Shown piece after piece: positions 15,101 to 25,100 of a stretch of 58,166 nucleotides of DNA. Made by a program: the position numbers and the translations under genes. Below the pieces are notes generated by a model. The model was not told where the DNA came from. It was given only the letters and a program-made list of their open reading frames with translations, and did not search any database. This DNA comes from an uncultured Mucilaginibacter sp. GTDB lineage: Bacteria; Bacteroidota; Bacteroidia; Sphingobacteriales; Sphingobacteriaceae. The stretch lies in assembly GCF_946479965.1 (NCBI RefSeq), contig NZ_CAMLHX010000023.1:1-58166 (forward strand). Direction: 5' to 3'. Position 1 is the stretch's first letter. Every line of letters begins with the position of its first letter.

Positions 15101-17611
15101 ATGAGCCTGGAGACCTATGTTAAAAAGCGCGATTTTAAACAAACATCTGAGCCCAAAGGCGGAAAAAGCAGCAACAAAACATTATCATTTGTAATACAGC
15201 GGCACCATGCCTCACGTTTGCATTACGATTTCAGGCTTGAGCTGGACGGCACACTGAAAAGCTGGGCTGTGCCGAAAGGGCCATCGCTTAATCCAAATGA
15301 TAAACGCCTGGCCATGATGGTGGAAGATCACCCCATAGATTATCAGCATTTTGAAGGTATCATTCCCAACGGAAACTATGGTGCCGGTGTGGTTATTATA
15401 TGGGACAAAGGAACATATACCTCATTGGCTGATGACCGAAAGGACGACATAAAGCAATTAAGGGCAGGCCTAAAAGCTGGTAACTTAAAAATCAGAATGG
15501 ACGGCGATATACTGAAAGGTGAATTCGCCCTGGTGAAAATAAAGAACGCTGAAGAGGACAACTCCTGGCTGCTGATAAAGCACCGGGATGAATATGCGGT
15601 TGACGATTTTAATAGTGAGGACCTGGTGCCTGATGCTGTGAAGGCCATGCTGAACAACAAAGACGGTAAAGCCAAAGGATTACCCAAACAGCATAAAGTA
15701 AAGGTTGAAAAAAAAAGTCCTGACATTACTGACGACAAAGAAGAAATAGAGGCTCCCAAAAGCTCAGGCAAAGCGTTTTCACCCACACTTGCCAAACTCG
15801 ATGACAAAGTATTTGATGACGATAATTGGATCTATGAGCGCAAACTGGATGGTTACCGGGCTTTAGGCTATACCGGTAAAGATGCCAGGTTAATATCCCG
15901 TAACGATATAGACTTTAGCGCCAAATACAAAAAAATAATCACTGATTTAAAAGCGATTAAGCGCGGCGCTGTGCTGGATGGTGAACTGGTGGTTGAAGAT
16001 AAGACAGGACAGAGCCGGTTCCAGGCTCTGCAACTCTATAATGGTGACACCAAGGATAAACTGCTGAGGTTTTATGTTTTTGATCTGCTCAGTTTAGATG
16101 GGCACGATCTACGGAGCATAGAACTTATAAAACGAAAAAAGCTTTTAAAGGCGCTGATTACACAATTGGATAGCAAATCAATTACATATAACGATCATGT
16201 AGTTGGCAAGGGAACCGAATTACTGGCCAAAGCAAAAAAAGAAGGCTGGGAAGGTATTATAGGTAAAGATGCGGAAAGCTTTTACGAGAGTGGTAAGCGG
16301 ACAGACCGCTGGCGAAAGTTTAAACTTCAGTTATCTCAGGAAGCTATTATATGCGGCTATACTGAGCCTACAGGCTCCCGCAGCCATTTTGGAGCGTTGA
16401 TATTAGGCATAAAGCAAGGCGACGAGTTGCGCTACATTGGCAATTGCGGAACAGGTTTTAACGAGGCGGGGTTAAATGACATGTTTAAAAAGCTGCAGCC
16501 GCTTGAAACGAATGAAAAGCCTTTCAAAGAAAAAGTGCATAACCGTACCAAGGTTACGTGGCTGAAACCTGAATTGGTATGCGAGGTTTGGTACAGTGAA
16601 TGGACTGCCGACGGGCACCTGCGGCACCCGGTATTTAAAGGTTTGCGTACTGATAAGGAAAAAGAGCAAGTTGTTATGGAAACCACGGATAAGCAAATGG
16701 CGGACGATGAGACCATCACCGTAGGTAAGCAAAAACTAAAGGTTACCCACCTGAATAAATTGTTTTGGAAGGAGGAAGGTATCACCAAAGGTCAGTTGAT
16801 AAATTACTATCGCGAAATGGCCGATTGGATAATACCTTATTTAAAGGATAAGCCAATATCTATGCGGCGCCAACCTAACGGTATTGACGACCCGGGATTT
16901 TTCCAGAAAGACAATACAGCTAATCTGCCTGCATGGATAAAAACAGAAAAGCTGTACTCAGAAAGCAACGATAAGGACATAAATTACATAATAGGCAAGG
17001 ACGCGGCTACTTTGATATACATGGCCAATTTGGGGTGTATAGAAATAAACCCATGGCTAAGCTCTTACAAAAAGCCAGAGAACCCCGAGTTTGTAGTGAT
17101 TGATATTGATCCGCATGATGTTCCGTTTACACAGGCGGTAGAAGCCGCGCTAAAAACAAAAGAGGTTTTTGAACGCATGCAGCTGGATGTTTTTATTAAA
17201 ACTTCGGGCTCAAAAGGTCTCCACATCTACTGCTATCTGGGTGCTAAATATGATTACGACCTGGTTAAAATGTTTGCAGAATATGTAGCCAAACAGATCC
17301 ATGCTGAACTGCCCGATACTACTAGTATAGAACGCAGTCCGGCTAAACGGCCCAATAAAATTTATATCGATTTTTTACAAAACCGTAGAGGGCAAACAAT
17401 AGCATGCCCCTATTCGGTGCGGCCAAAGCCCGGTGCAACGGTATCTATGCCGCTGCACTGGCATGAGGTAAATGATGACCTTAAATTATCCAACTATACT
17501 ATTTTCAATACAAAAGAGCGGGTAGAGAATACAGACGATCCGTGGAAGGATCTAACCGCAAAAAAAGCAGACCTGAAGCAAGCGTTGAAATTGCTGAAAG
17601 AATTAGCATAG
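15101..17611 (+). CDS. ligD: DNA ligase D (phosphoesterase-ligase-polymerase)
   Basis: 836 residues in the order PE-Lig-Pol, as in Pseudomonas LigD. The 3'-phosphoesterase domain (about 25-190) has HHASRLHYDFRLE with H41, D43 and R45. The ATP-dependent ligase domain (about 225-520) has the adenylated lysine K248 in KLDGYR. The archaeo-eukaryotic primase-type polymerase domain (about 550-830) has the metal Asp pair D668/D670 in VIDIDPHD. It processes and seals ends held by Ku, filling gaps with ribonucleotides. The gene starts one nucleotide after the ku stop. Confidence 0.97.
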   Translation: MSLETYVKKRDFKQTSEPKGGKSSNKTLSFVIQRHHASRLHYDFRLELDGTLKSWAVPKGPSLNPNDKRLAMMVEDHPIDYQHFEGIIPNGNYGAGVVIIWDKGTYTSLADDRKDDIKQLRAGLKAGNLKIRMDGDILKGEFALVKIKNAEEDNSWLLIKHRDEYAVDDFNSEDLVPDAVKAMLNNKDGKAKGLPKQHKVKVEKKSPDITDDKEEIEAPKSSGKAFSPTLAKLDDKVFDDDNWIYERKLDGYRALGYTGKDARLISRNDIDFSAKYKKIITDLKAIKRGAVLDGELVVEDKTGQSRFQALQLYNGDTKDKLLRFYVFDLLSLDGHDLRSIELIKRKKLLKALITQLDSKSITYNDHVVGKGTELLAKAKKEGWEGIIGKDAESFYESGKRTDRWRKFKLQLSQEAIICGYTEPTGSRSHFGALILGIKQGDELRYIGNCGTGFNEAGLNDMFKKLQPLETNEKPFKEKVHNRTKVTWLKPELVCEVWYSEWTADGHLRHPVFKGLRTDKEKEQVVMETTDKQMADDETITVGKQKLKVTHLNKLFWKEEGITKGQLINYYREMADWIIPYLKDKPISMRRQPNGIDDPGFFQKDNTANLPAWIKTEKLYSESNDKDINYIIGKDAATLIYMANLGCIEINPWLSSYKKPENPEFVVIDIDPHDVPFTQAVEAALKTKEVFERMQLDVFIKTSGSKGLHIYCYLGAKYDYDLVKMFAEYVAKQIHAELPDTTSIERSPAKRPNKIYIDFLQNRRGQTIACPYSVRPKPGATVSMPLHWHEVNDDLKLSNYTIFNTKERVENTDDPWKDLTAKKADLKQALKLLKELA

Positions 17612-17733
17612 GGCGCTATTTTTCGTGTTTGTGAGGTTTATTTATTTAAAAAATTAATAATTTTCTTATCACTATCTGTTGTGGCATTTCCTTTGTATAG
17701 TTTGCTATAGAAAAACATAAAACATCATTTACC

Positions 17734-18282
17734 ATGGCAACTACAAAAACAGCTAAAAGAGCAGAACAAACTACAGACGTTCAGGAGTCTGCATTGAACG
17801 AATTATTTATTGACGAATTAAAAGACATTTATTGGGCGGAAAAACATCTTACTAAGGCCCTGCCTAAAATGGCAAAAGCCGCTACTTCTGATGAGTTGCG
17901 TGCTGCTATTGAAAAACATTTGGGCGAAACAGAAAACCACGTTAGCAGATTAGAGGAAGTATTCCAATCAGTTGGTGAAAAAGCAGTCGCTGTTAAATGC
18001 GAAGCGATGGAAGGCCTTATTAAAGAAGGTGAAGAAATTGTTAAGGAAACAGAAAAAGGCAGTGTTACCCGTGATGTTGGTATTATCTCTGCTTCACAAA
18101 AAATTGAACACTATGAAATAGCATCTTACGGCACCCTGCGTACTTTAGCCGGAGTTTTAGGATACGATGAAGCAGTTGAACTTTTGGAAGTCACTTTAGC
18201 CGAAGAAAAACAATGCGATGAGGACCTGACTATTTTGGCCGTTAACGGCATCAATAAAATGGCCAGCACAGAAGCTGAATAA
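17734..18282 (+). CDS. DUF892 / YciE-YciF-like ferritin-fold protein
   Basis: 182 residues. After a 20-residue polar N-terminus the protein follows the YciF pattern: LNELFIDELKDIYWAEKHLT, two-helix repeats with E and H at metal-compatible positions (EKHLGETENHVSRLEEVF, SASQKIEHYEIASYGTLRTL) and LLEVTLAEEKQCDEDLTILA. The ferritin-like four-helix bundle likely binds a di-metal site. In enterobacteria the family is stress induced. Its place beside Ku-LigD and an Lmo0937-type peptide fits a general stress neighbourhood, which is inference. A strong terminator follows. Confidence 0.88.
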   Translation: MATTKTAKRAEQTTDVQESALNELFIDELKDIYWAEKHLTKALPKMAKAATSDELRAAIEKHLGETENHVSRLEEVFQSVGEKAVAVKCEAMEGLIKEGEEIVKETEKGSVTRDVGIISASQKIEHYEIASYGTLRTLAGVLGYDEAVELLEVTLAEEKQCDEDLTILAVNGINKMASTEAE

Positions 18283-18310
18283 TATTTGCCGAAACAATAG
18301 AATAACGAGA

Positions 18311-18342
18311 AAGCCACTCCCGAAAAGGAGTGGCTTTTTTGC
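18311..18342 (+). terminator. Terminator after the DUF892 gene
   Basis: AAGCCACTCC/GGAGTGGCTT stem with loop CGAAAA and six T. Confidence 0.92.
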
Positions 18343-18442
18343 TTTAGAAAAAGCCAAAGGTAGCCGTATTACAGCCGTTTCACGTAGATACTTATTAGAA
18401 AATAATGCTAAAAAGAGTATACGACTATTAGGAAATGTTTAA

Positions 18443-18477
18443 CAAAAAAAGTCCGCAGGATCATCTCCTACGGACTT
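18443..18477 (-). terminator. Terminator of the 51-residue membrane peptide gene
   Basis: On the minus strand AAGTCCGTAGGA/TCCTGCGGACTT (one mismatch) followed by T7, 24 nt past the stop codon at 18501. Confidence 0.88.
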
Positions 18478-18500
18478 GCAATGTTTTTTTGCGCTATATA

Positions 18501-18656
18501 TTAAAGCGCTGTTGGTCTTCTGATAACTCCTAAAATTAAAGAGATAATAGCGATTACAAGCAATACATGGATAATGCCACCCGCTGAATACATAAAGAAG
18601 CCAAGCGCCCATCCTATAATGAGAATAACCGCGATGATATACAATAATGAGTTCAT
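18501..18656 (-). CDS. Lmo0937-family small membrane protein (51 aa)
   Basis: A short gene, MNSLLYIIAVILIIGWALGF..., ending IRRPTAL. Two hydrophobic segments (about 4-22 and 27-45) are joined by a YSAGG turn. The pattern LLxxIAVILIIxWxLGxF...GxxIHxLLVIAIIxxxLxxI is that of the Lmo0937 membrane-peptide family, frequently stress associated in Bacteroidota; function unknown. A good terminator follows on the same strand. Confidence 0.85.
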   Translation of the reverse strand: MNSLLYIIAVILIIGWALGFFMYSAGGIIHVLLVIAIISLILGVIRRPTAL

Positions 18657-18752
18657 GGTAATAATTTTTTAGTTAATGAATTTCATAAGTTGTATTAACT
18701 AATACTAAAACAATGCCAAATGGTTGGCTTAATAGAAATCGGCTCTAATAAC

Positions 18753-18782
18753 AAAAAAAACGCCCTTTTTTGAGGGCGTTTT
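18753..18782 (-). terminator. Terminator after the M61 peptidase gene
   Basis: AAAACGCCC/GGGCGTTTT stem with a T-rich loop. On the minus strand it is followed by a run of T (A8 on plus at 18753-18760), about 30 nt past the M61 stop. Confidence 0.85.
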
Positions 18783-18814
18783 GTCTTTTTTTATTACTTA
18801 GAAAGCAATTTAGA

Positions 18815-20617
18815 TCACTCCAGCATCATCCATTTTTTACGCACTACTAATTGCTCAGGCGTGGCGTCTGCCAATTGTTCAATTTTAAATTTAACCTTAG
18901 TATCGCGTTTTAGCGTTACCCACATATCTTTTTCCAGGCCATCTCGTACCAGTTTCACAAATATTTTATCTCCCGGCTTCTTCTCCTTGCCGAAAAGCGG
19001 TTCTTTACTGTCAACCGGGTGTCCATCAATTGAAATTATTTCATCATTAACGTTTATACCATCGTCCCAGGCAGCTGTCCCACGTATCACCGATGCCACT
19101 ATCACCCTGCGGGTAACCGGTACCATAGTAATACCCAGCGTTGCGCTATCAATCGCGGCTCTTTCGTCGCGCATTTTACAACCGGCATAGGCCAGGTAGC
19201 TGTTGTAATCAATATCGGCAACTCCGTTTATGTGTTTTGCATAAAAATCGTCAAGTTTTTTGCCCGCAAACTTCTCAAGAGCTAATTTAAACTCTGCATC
19301 TGTATAGCCACGTTTTTTTACTTTATAGTATTCGTTATACATATACCTCATCACATCATCAAGCGAGTATTTTCCTTTGCTGTTTTTAATTATCTCCAGG
19401 TCAAGCATCATGCCTATAACAGCTCCTTTTGTATAATAAGATATAGTGGTGTTGTCTGAATTTTCATTAGGCCGGTACGCTTTTATCCACGCATCGTAAC
19501 TCGCCATGGCAACACTTTGCACCTTAAGACCAGGCTGATTTTCAAGCTTGGTAATTTGGTTAGCCATAAGGTCAAGATAGTTTTGGGGAGAATATAACTG
19601 CGTACGCCGCACTATGATATCCTGATAGTAGGCGGTAAAGCCTTCTGCTATCCAAAGATTGGTGGTGTAATTCTCGTTATCATAATCAAACGGACCTAAG
19701 GCAATTGGGCGTAAACGCTTCACGTTCCAAAGGTGAAAATGTTCATGTGCAGCTAACGACAGAAAACTTTCATAAGTACCCTCATGCTTATAACCGAGGC
19801 GTGTAGCCCCCAAAGTGGTAGAATTTAAGTGTTCCAGGCCACCGCCACCTTTTAAATAGTTATGAATTATAAAGGTGTAATGCTTGTTAGGGTTTTCGCC
19901 GAAAACAGCAACCTCTTCTTTTACTATTAGTGAAAAGTCCTTTTTTATACGTTCTTTATCGTAGTTGCCACCACCGCTCATGGCCACTTCGTAATCAGTG
20001 TTGTCAACTTTAAACGTAAATACGTCCTGCATGCCTACTTCTAACGGCGAATCAAACAAAATGTCATAATCAGGGGCGGTGCGGGTAAAGCTATCGCCGT
20101 TTACTTTTTCTAAACTTGAAGTAACGGTTGTCCAGCCTTTGTAGGGGATAATGTGGACGGTAGAAGGGTTTTTAAGCATTCCCTCCGGATATATAAAAAT
20201 ATCAGGCGATGAAAGGAACGCGTGTTCAGCATCAATAAAACTGGTACGTACCGATACTTCAAAAGCATATACCTTATACTTAACCGTTATGGCTGGTTTG
20301 CCGGTAACATTAACACGCCATATGTTTTTGCGTGTTTTTACTGCCGGTATGGCTTTGCCTGCCGCGCTAACATCTAGTGATACAATGTTCCTGCTAAACT
20401 CGCGCACCAGGTAGGAGCCTGGTGCCCAAACCGGCATTTTAAGATTTAATGTTTTTTGAGCGAGGCCGCTAACGGTCATCTCTATTTCGGCATAATGGGC
20501 CTGGGCCTCGGGAAAGGAAATGGTATAGTTAATTTTTACCTTGTCAGCAGCGTATCCGGTATTGGTATTCATCAATATGTACGTTATAAAAAAAAGTGTA
20601 GTAAGAAATTTTTTCAT
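18815..20617 (-). CDS. M61 family glycyl aminopeptidase-like metallopeptidase
   Basis: 600 residues: signal peptide (TLFFITYILMNTNTGYA), an N-terminal beta domain (about 28-215), and the zinc site H291-E292-x-x-H295 in AAHEHFHLWN with the third ligand expected in WIAEGFTAYYQD. A helical domain follows, then a PDZ domain (about 495-575; INVNDEIISIDGHPVDS). This architecture is the M61 family, periplasmic or secreted aminopeptidases acting on Gly/Ala N-termini. Full length. It has its own terminator and no partner genes. Confidence 0.93.
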   Translation of the reverse strand: MKKFLTTLFFITYILMNTNTGYAADKVKINYTISFPEAQAHYAEIEMTVSGLAQKTLNLKMPVWAPGSYLVREFSRNIVSLDVSAAGKAIPAVKTRKNIWRVNVTGKPAITVKYKVYAFEVSVRTSFIDAEHAFLSSPDIFIYPEGMLKNPSTVHIIPYKGWTTVTSSLEKVNGDSFTRTAPDYDILFDSPLEVGMQDVFTFKVDNTDYEVAMSGGGNYDKERIKKDFSLIVKEEVAVFGENPNKHYTFIIHNYLKGGGGLEHLNSTTLGATRLGYKHEGTYESFLSLAAHEHFHLWNVKRLRPIALGPFDYDNENYTTNLWIAEGFTAYYQDIIVRRTQLYSPQNYLDLMANQITKLENQPGLKVQSVAMASYDAWIKAYRPNENSDNTTISYYTKGAVIGMMLDLEIIKNSKGKYSLDDVMRYMYNEYYKVKKRGYTDAEFKLALEKFAGKKLDDFYAKHINGVADIDYNSYLAYAGCKMRDERAAIDSATLGITMVPVTRRVIVASVIRGTAAWDDGINVNDEIISIDGHPVDSKEPLFGKEKKPGDKIFVKLVRDGLEKDMWVTLKRDTKVKFKIEQLADATPEQLVVRKKWMMLE

Positions 20618-20945
20618 AATTGCAATGTATAAAAATATGTGTGTTAGCTTATCAAAAAATTAGGATTAAGTTGTTGTAACATGGTTGATACAAGCAAATA
20701 TCTCGAAATTGAACTATTTACTTTTGACTTTTCAACTTACGCATACAAAACGTTGATAACGTCTTCTGCAAGTATCATTAAAGTCGGCAAAACGGCCGCA
20801 AGTAATAGGGATCTTAGATAAAAATTGTCCATATTATAATATATTTGATGGTCCATTCAACCGGGCCGATTATACTTTTTGAAGAATACCAAATTAAAGC
20901 TTTAATTTCAGAGGGATAAAAAACCTAAGCGTCTTTATAGGAAAT
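20618..20945. other. Gene-free 328-nt region between divergent M61 and efflux genes
   Basis: Contains both genes' upstream regions. A TATATTTG -7-like box lies at 20840-20847 on the plus strand, about 100 nt before the adaptor ATG, without a good TTTG at -33. No ORF, repeat or RNA fold stands out. Confidence 0.35.
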
Positions 20946-22172
20946 ATGAAAACCAGATATATTGTTTACATCGTTATAGCCGCAGTGATCGGCTTTTTAA
21001 TTTATAACAAGTTTTTTAGCGAGGCGGCTCAGAAAAGAGCAGCTATGAATGCTAAAGGTCCCGGTGGCCCGGGAGCCGGTGGTCCGGGCGGTCCCGGCGC
21101 ACGTGGCGGAGCGGGTGGCCCAGGCGGTGGTGGTCCGGGAGGCAAGCGAGGCGGTGGTCCTGGCGGCCCCGGTGGTGGTGGCCCTGGCGGTGGTGGTCCG
21201 GGTGGCTCTGGTGGTGGCAGAAGAGGCGGCCCGATTGCTGTAAATGTTATGATAGTAAAGGATACAACCATCAGCAATAGCATTGATGTAACAGGCACTA
21301 TTGATGCTAACGAGAAGGTAAACCTGATAAGTGAGGTTGCTGGCAGAATTACAGGTATTTATTTTACTGAGGGCAGCCACGTAAACAAAGGTCAGTTACT
21401 TGTTAAGGTAAACGATCAGGATCTGGTAGCATCGCTTAAGCAAAATGCATATAACATAGCGCTGGCTAAACAAAATGAGAGCCGCAATAAACAATTACTG
21501 CAAAAAGAGGCAATAAGCCAGGTAGAATATGAAACTTCGTTAACCGGTCTGAATACCTTACAGGCCCAGGCGGATATGATAAAGGCGCAGATAGCAAAAA
21601 CAGAAATGCGTGCCCCGTTTTCGGGTACTATAGGTTTGCGCAGCGTAAGCCCCGGTGGTTACCTGTCACCAAACACAGCTATAGCTACATTGGTAAACCT
21701 GGACCCAGCTAAAGTTACTTTTTCCGTACCCGAAAAATATCTGGCATATATCAAGCAGGGTAGTAAAATAAGTTTCAATGTAGTAAGCTCGCGCGATGAT
21801 TTTAAGGCAACAGTTTACGCTATTGAGCCGTCTATTGACGTTAGCTCTCGTACCATTACAGTGCGTGCAAAGGCATCTAATTCAAAGGGATTGCTTAAAG
21901 CAGGCAGCTTTGCCAAGATCAATCTTGCGCTCGACCAAATTCCTAAAACAATTATGTTGCCTACCGAGGTAGTTACCCCTGATATTAAAGGCAACAAGGT
22001 TTTTATTTATGATAATGGCATAGCCGTACCACGGTCGGTTACTACTGATCTGCGTACAGATACCAAAATACAAATTACCGATGGCTTAAAACCGGGTGAT
22101 AGTGTGATAGTATCGGCCATTATGCAAATGCGCCCTAAGGCACAGTTAAAATTGATCAAAGTAATTAAATAA
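20946..22172 (+). CDS. RND efflux periplasmic adaptor (membrane fusion protein) with Gly/Pro-rich linker
   Basis: 408 residues. An N-terminal transmembrane helix (IVYIVIAAVIGFLIYNKFF) is followed by a low-complexity linker of about 60 residues composed almost only of Gly, Pro, Arg and Ala (about 36-96). Then come the adaptor domains: biotinyl-lipoyl (DANEKVNLISEVAGRITGI...LLVKVNDQDL), alpha-hairpin (AYNIALAKQNESRNKQLL), and beta-barrel/MP domain (RAPFSGTIGLRSVSPGGYL, DPAKVTFSVPEKY). It bridges permease and TolC. Such a long glycine-rich linker is unusual between anchor and lipoyl domain. The GC of this segment is locally much higher. First gene of a three-gene efflux operon (6-nt gap to the next). 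Confidence 0.93.
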   Translation: MKTRYIVYIVIAAVIGFLIYNKFFSEAAQKRAAMNAKGPGGPGAGGPGGPGARGGAGGPGGGGPGGKRGGGPGGPGGGGPGGGGPGGSGGGRRGGPIAVNVMIVKDTTISNSIDVTGTIDANEKVNLISEVAGRITGIYFTEGSHVNKGQLLVKVNDQDLVASLKQNAYNIALAKQNESRNKQLLQKEAISQVEYETSLTGLNTLQAQADMIKAQIAKTEMRAPFSGTIGLRSVSPGGYLSPNTAIATLVNLDPAKVTFSVPEKYLAYIKQGSKISFNVVSSRDDFKATVYAIEPSIDVSSRTITVRAKASNSKGLLKAGSFAKINLALDQIPKTIMLPTEVVTPDIKGNKVFIYDNGIAVPRSVTTDLRTDTKIQITDGLKPGDSVIVSAIMQMRPKAQLKLIKVIK

Positions 22173-22178
22173 TATAGC

Positions 22179-25100
22179 ATGAGTTTATCCTCAGTTAGCA
22201 TAAAAAGGCCGGTACTTGCAACAGTTATGTCTGTTGTTATAGTGGTATTTGGCATTATAGGCTATAATTTTTTAGGCATCCGCGATTTCCCTTCGGTTGA
22301 TCCGCCTATAATAAACGTGCGTACAACTTATACGGGCGCTAATTCTGATGTAATTGAATCGCAGATAACTGAGCCGTTGGAGAAAGCCATTAACGGTGTA
22401 CCGGGCATACGCAACATATCATCAACCAGTTCTGTGGGTAGCAGTAACATTACCGTTGAGTTTGATCTGGATGCCGACCTGGAAACTGCCGCAAATGATG
22501 TGCGCGACAAAGTGAGCCAGGCGCAACGCCAGTTGCCACAGGACATAACCGCGCCGCCGGTTGTTACCAAGGCCGATGCCAATGCTGATAACATCATCAC
22601 AGTATCGGTAAAAAGTAATAAGCGCAACATTACACAGGTAAATGATTACGCCGAAAACGTATTGATGGAAGGCTTGCAAACTATACCTGGTGTAAGCGCC
22701 ATCAATATCCAGGGCACGCGTCAGTATGCTATGCGTTTATGGATAGATCCTTCTAAGCTAACCGCATTGGGCCTGGCTGCTAATGATATATCTACAGCAC
22801 TTAGTCGCGAGAACGTTGAGTTGCCTGCTGGTAAAATTGAAGGTAACAAAACCGAATTGAGCATAAGGGCGGTGGGTAAAATGACCACCGAAAAAGAGTT
22901 TAACGACCTTATAATACGTGCCGATAGCAATAGGGTTATCCGTTTAAGTGATATAGGCTATGCGGTAATGGGCTCGGCCAATGAGCAAACTGCTTTTAAA
23001 GAGTCGGGTTCTTTGCAGGTAGCATTGGCTGTTGTGCCCCAACCTGGTGCCAATTATGTAGAAATAGCCAAAGAATTTTATAGAAGATTCGACCAGTTAA
23101 AAAAGGATCTGCCCGAGGATATAGAGGTGAAGATATTGGTTGATAAAACCAAATTCATCCAGCAATCAATTAAGGAAGTTGAAGAAACGCTGGCTATATC
23201 GTTTATACTGGTGGTAATTATTATTTACCTTTTCTTCCGCGATTGGCTGATTGCTTTCCGTCCGCTTATTGATATACCTGTATCGTTGATCGGTACGTTC
23301 TTCATCATGTACGCATGTGGTTTTTCCATCAACATTTTAACGTTGTTAGGTATAGTGCTGGCAACGGGTTTAGTGGTGGATGACGGTATAGTAGTAACGG
23401 AGAACATCTATAAAAAGATAGAGGAAGGGATGGAAGTGCGCCGGGCTGCGTTCGAGGGATCGCGCGAGATTTTCTTCGCGGTAATATCTACATCAGTTAC
23501 CCTTGCCGCGGTGTTCTTGCCGGTAATGTTCCTGCAGGGCTTCACGGGCCGCTTGTTCCGCGAGTTTGCGGTGGTGGTGGCAGGTTCGGTGCTGATATCG
23601 GCTTTCGTGTCACTCTCTTTAACACCTATGTTGAGTGTTAAGTTTATACGTAAAAATCAAAAGAAATCTAAATTTTACGAACGCACCGAGCCATTCTTCG
23701 TAAAAATGACCAATGCCTACACCGAAACGCTTACCGGTTTTATGAAGCGTAAATGGATAGCAGTAGTTATTTTGGTGGCTTCTTTAGGCATCGTGTGGGC
23801 GCTGAATGGGTCAATCCCGTCAGAACTTGCGCCTTTGGATGACCGTAGTTTTCTGCGGTACCAGGTAACGGGCCCAGAAGGGTCATCGTACGAGTTTATG
23901 GCCGATTACATGGATAAGGTATCCAACATGGTAGCCGATTCTGTGCCTGAAGCCAACATGAATATTGAAATAGTAGCCTTTGGCGGTGGTGGAGGCGGTG
24001 CTGTAAACAGCGGTATGGGTATGATAGGGCTGGTTGATCCGGACAAACGAAAGCGCACCCAGCAAGAAATTGCCGACGCTTTGACTAAAGCTTTACAAAA
24101 ATATCCGGACGCCAGGGCTATTGTAGCGCAGGAACAAACCATAAGCGCAGGTGGCGGTGGCGGCGGTGGCCGAAGCTCGCAGCCTATACAATACGTATTG
24201 CAGAATCAGAATTTTGAAAAGATCCGGACGGTGCTTCCTGAATTTTTAGCAGAGGTTAACCAAAGCCCGGTATTTGTAACACCAGATGTGAATTTGAAGT
24301 TTACTAAACCAGAATTAAGAGTTACAACTGATAGGGCACGGGCCCGGGACCTGGGCGTTTCTGTAGCTGATATAGCGCAGGCATTGCAGCTATATTACAG
24401 TAACAGCCGTTTAAGCTATTTCTTAATGAATGGTAAACAGTATCAAGTTATAGCGCAGGCCGATAGGGTGAATAGAGACCAACCGCTGGATCTTAAAACG
24501 CTTTATGTGCGTAATTCGCGCGGGCAGCTTATACAATTAGATAACGTTGTAAAGGTTGATGAGGACGCTACTCCGCCCTCAATACTGCACTTTAACCGTT
24601 TTAAAGCAGCAACCATACAGGCGGGCCTTGCGCCGGGATATACCATTGGCGATGGTATAAAAGAAATGGACCGGATCTCTAAATTAGTTTTAGACGAGAC
24701 GTTCAGCACTGAACTTAGCGGCCCGTCAAGGGATTTCGCCGAAAGTGGTTCAAATATTATGTACGCGTTCATATTCGCATTGTTATTGATATACCTGGTA
24801 CTTGCGGCGCAGTTTGAAAGCTTTAAAGATCCCGTCATCGTAATGTTTACGGTACCGTTGGCCGTTGCGGGAGCTTATTTGTCGCTTTGGCTGTTTGACC
24901 AGACACTGAATATATTCGGACAGATAGGTATCATCACGCTTGTTGGCTTGGTCACCAAGAACGGTATCTTGATAGTTGAATTTGCTAACCAGCGTATGGA
25001 GCACGGACTGAAGAAATATGATGCTGTTATTGAAGCTGCCACTGCCCGTTTACGCCCCATTTTAATGACCAGCCTCGCCGTTGTTTTAGGCTCAGTGCCA

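Noticed and set aside
21029..21298. Pro-rich minus-strand frame and an overlapping plus frame over the glycine linker
   Set aside because: Produced by the GC-rich repeat of the adaptor gene read in other frames; both are inside a clear CDS.
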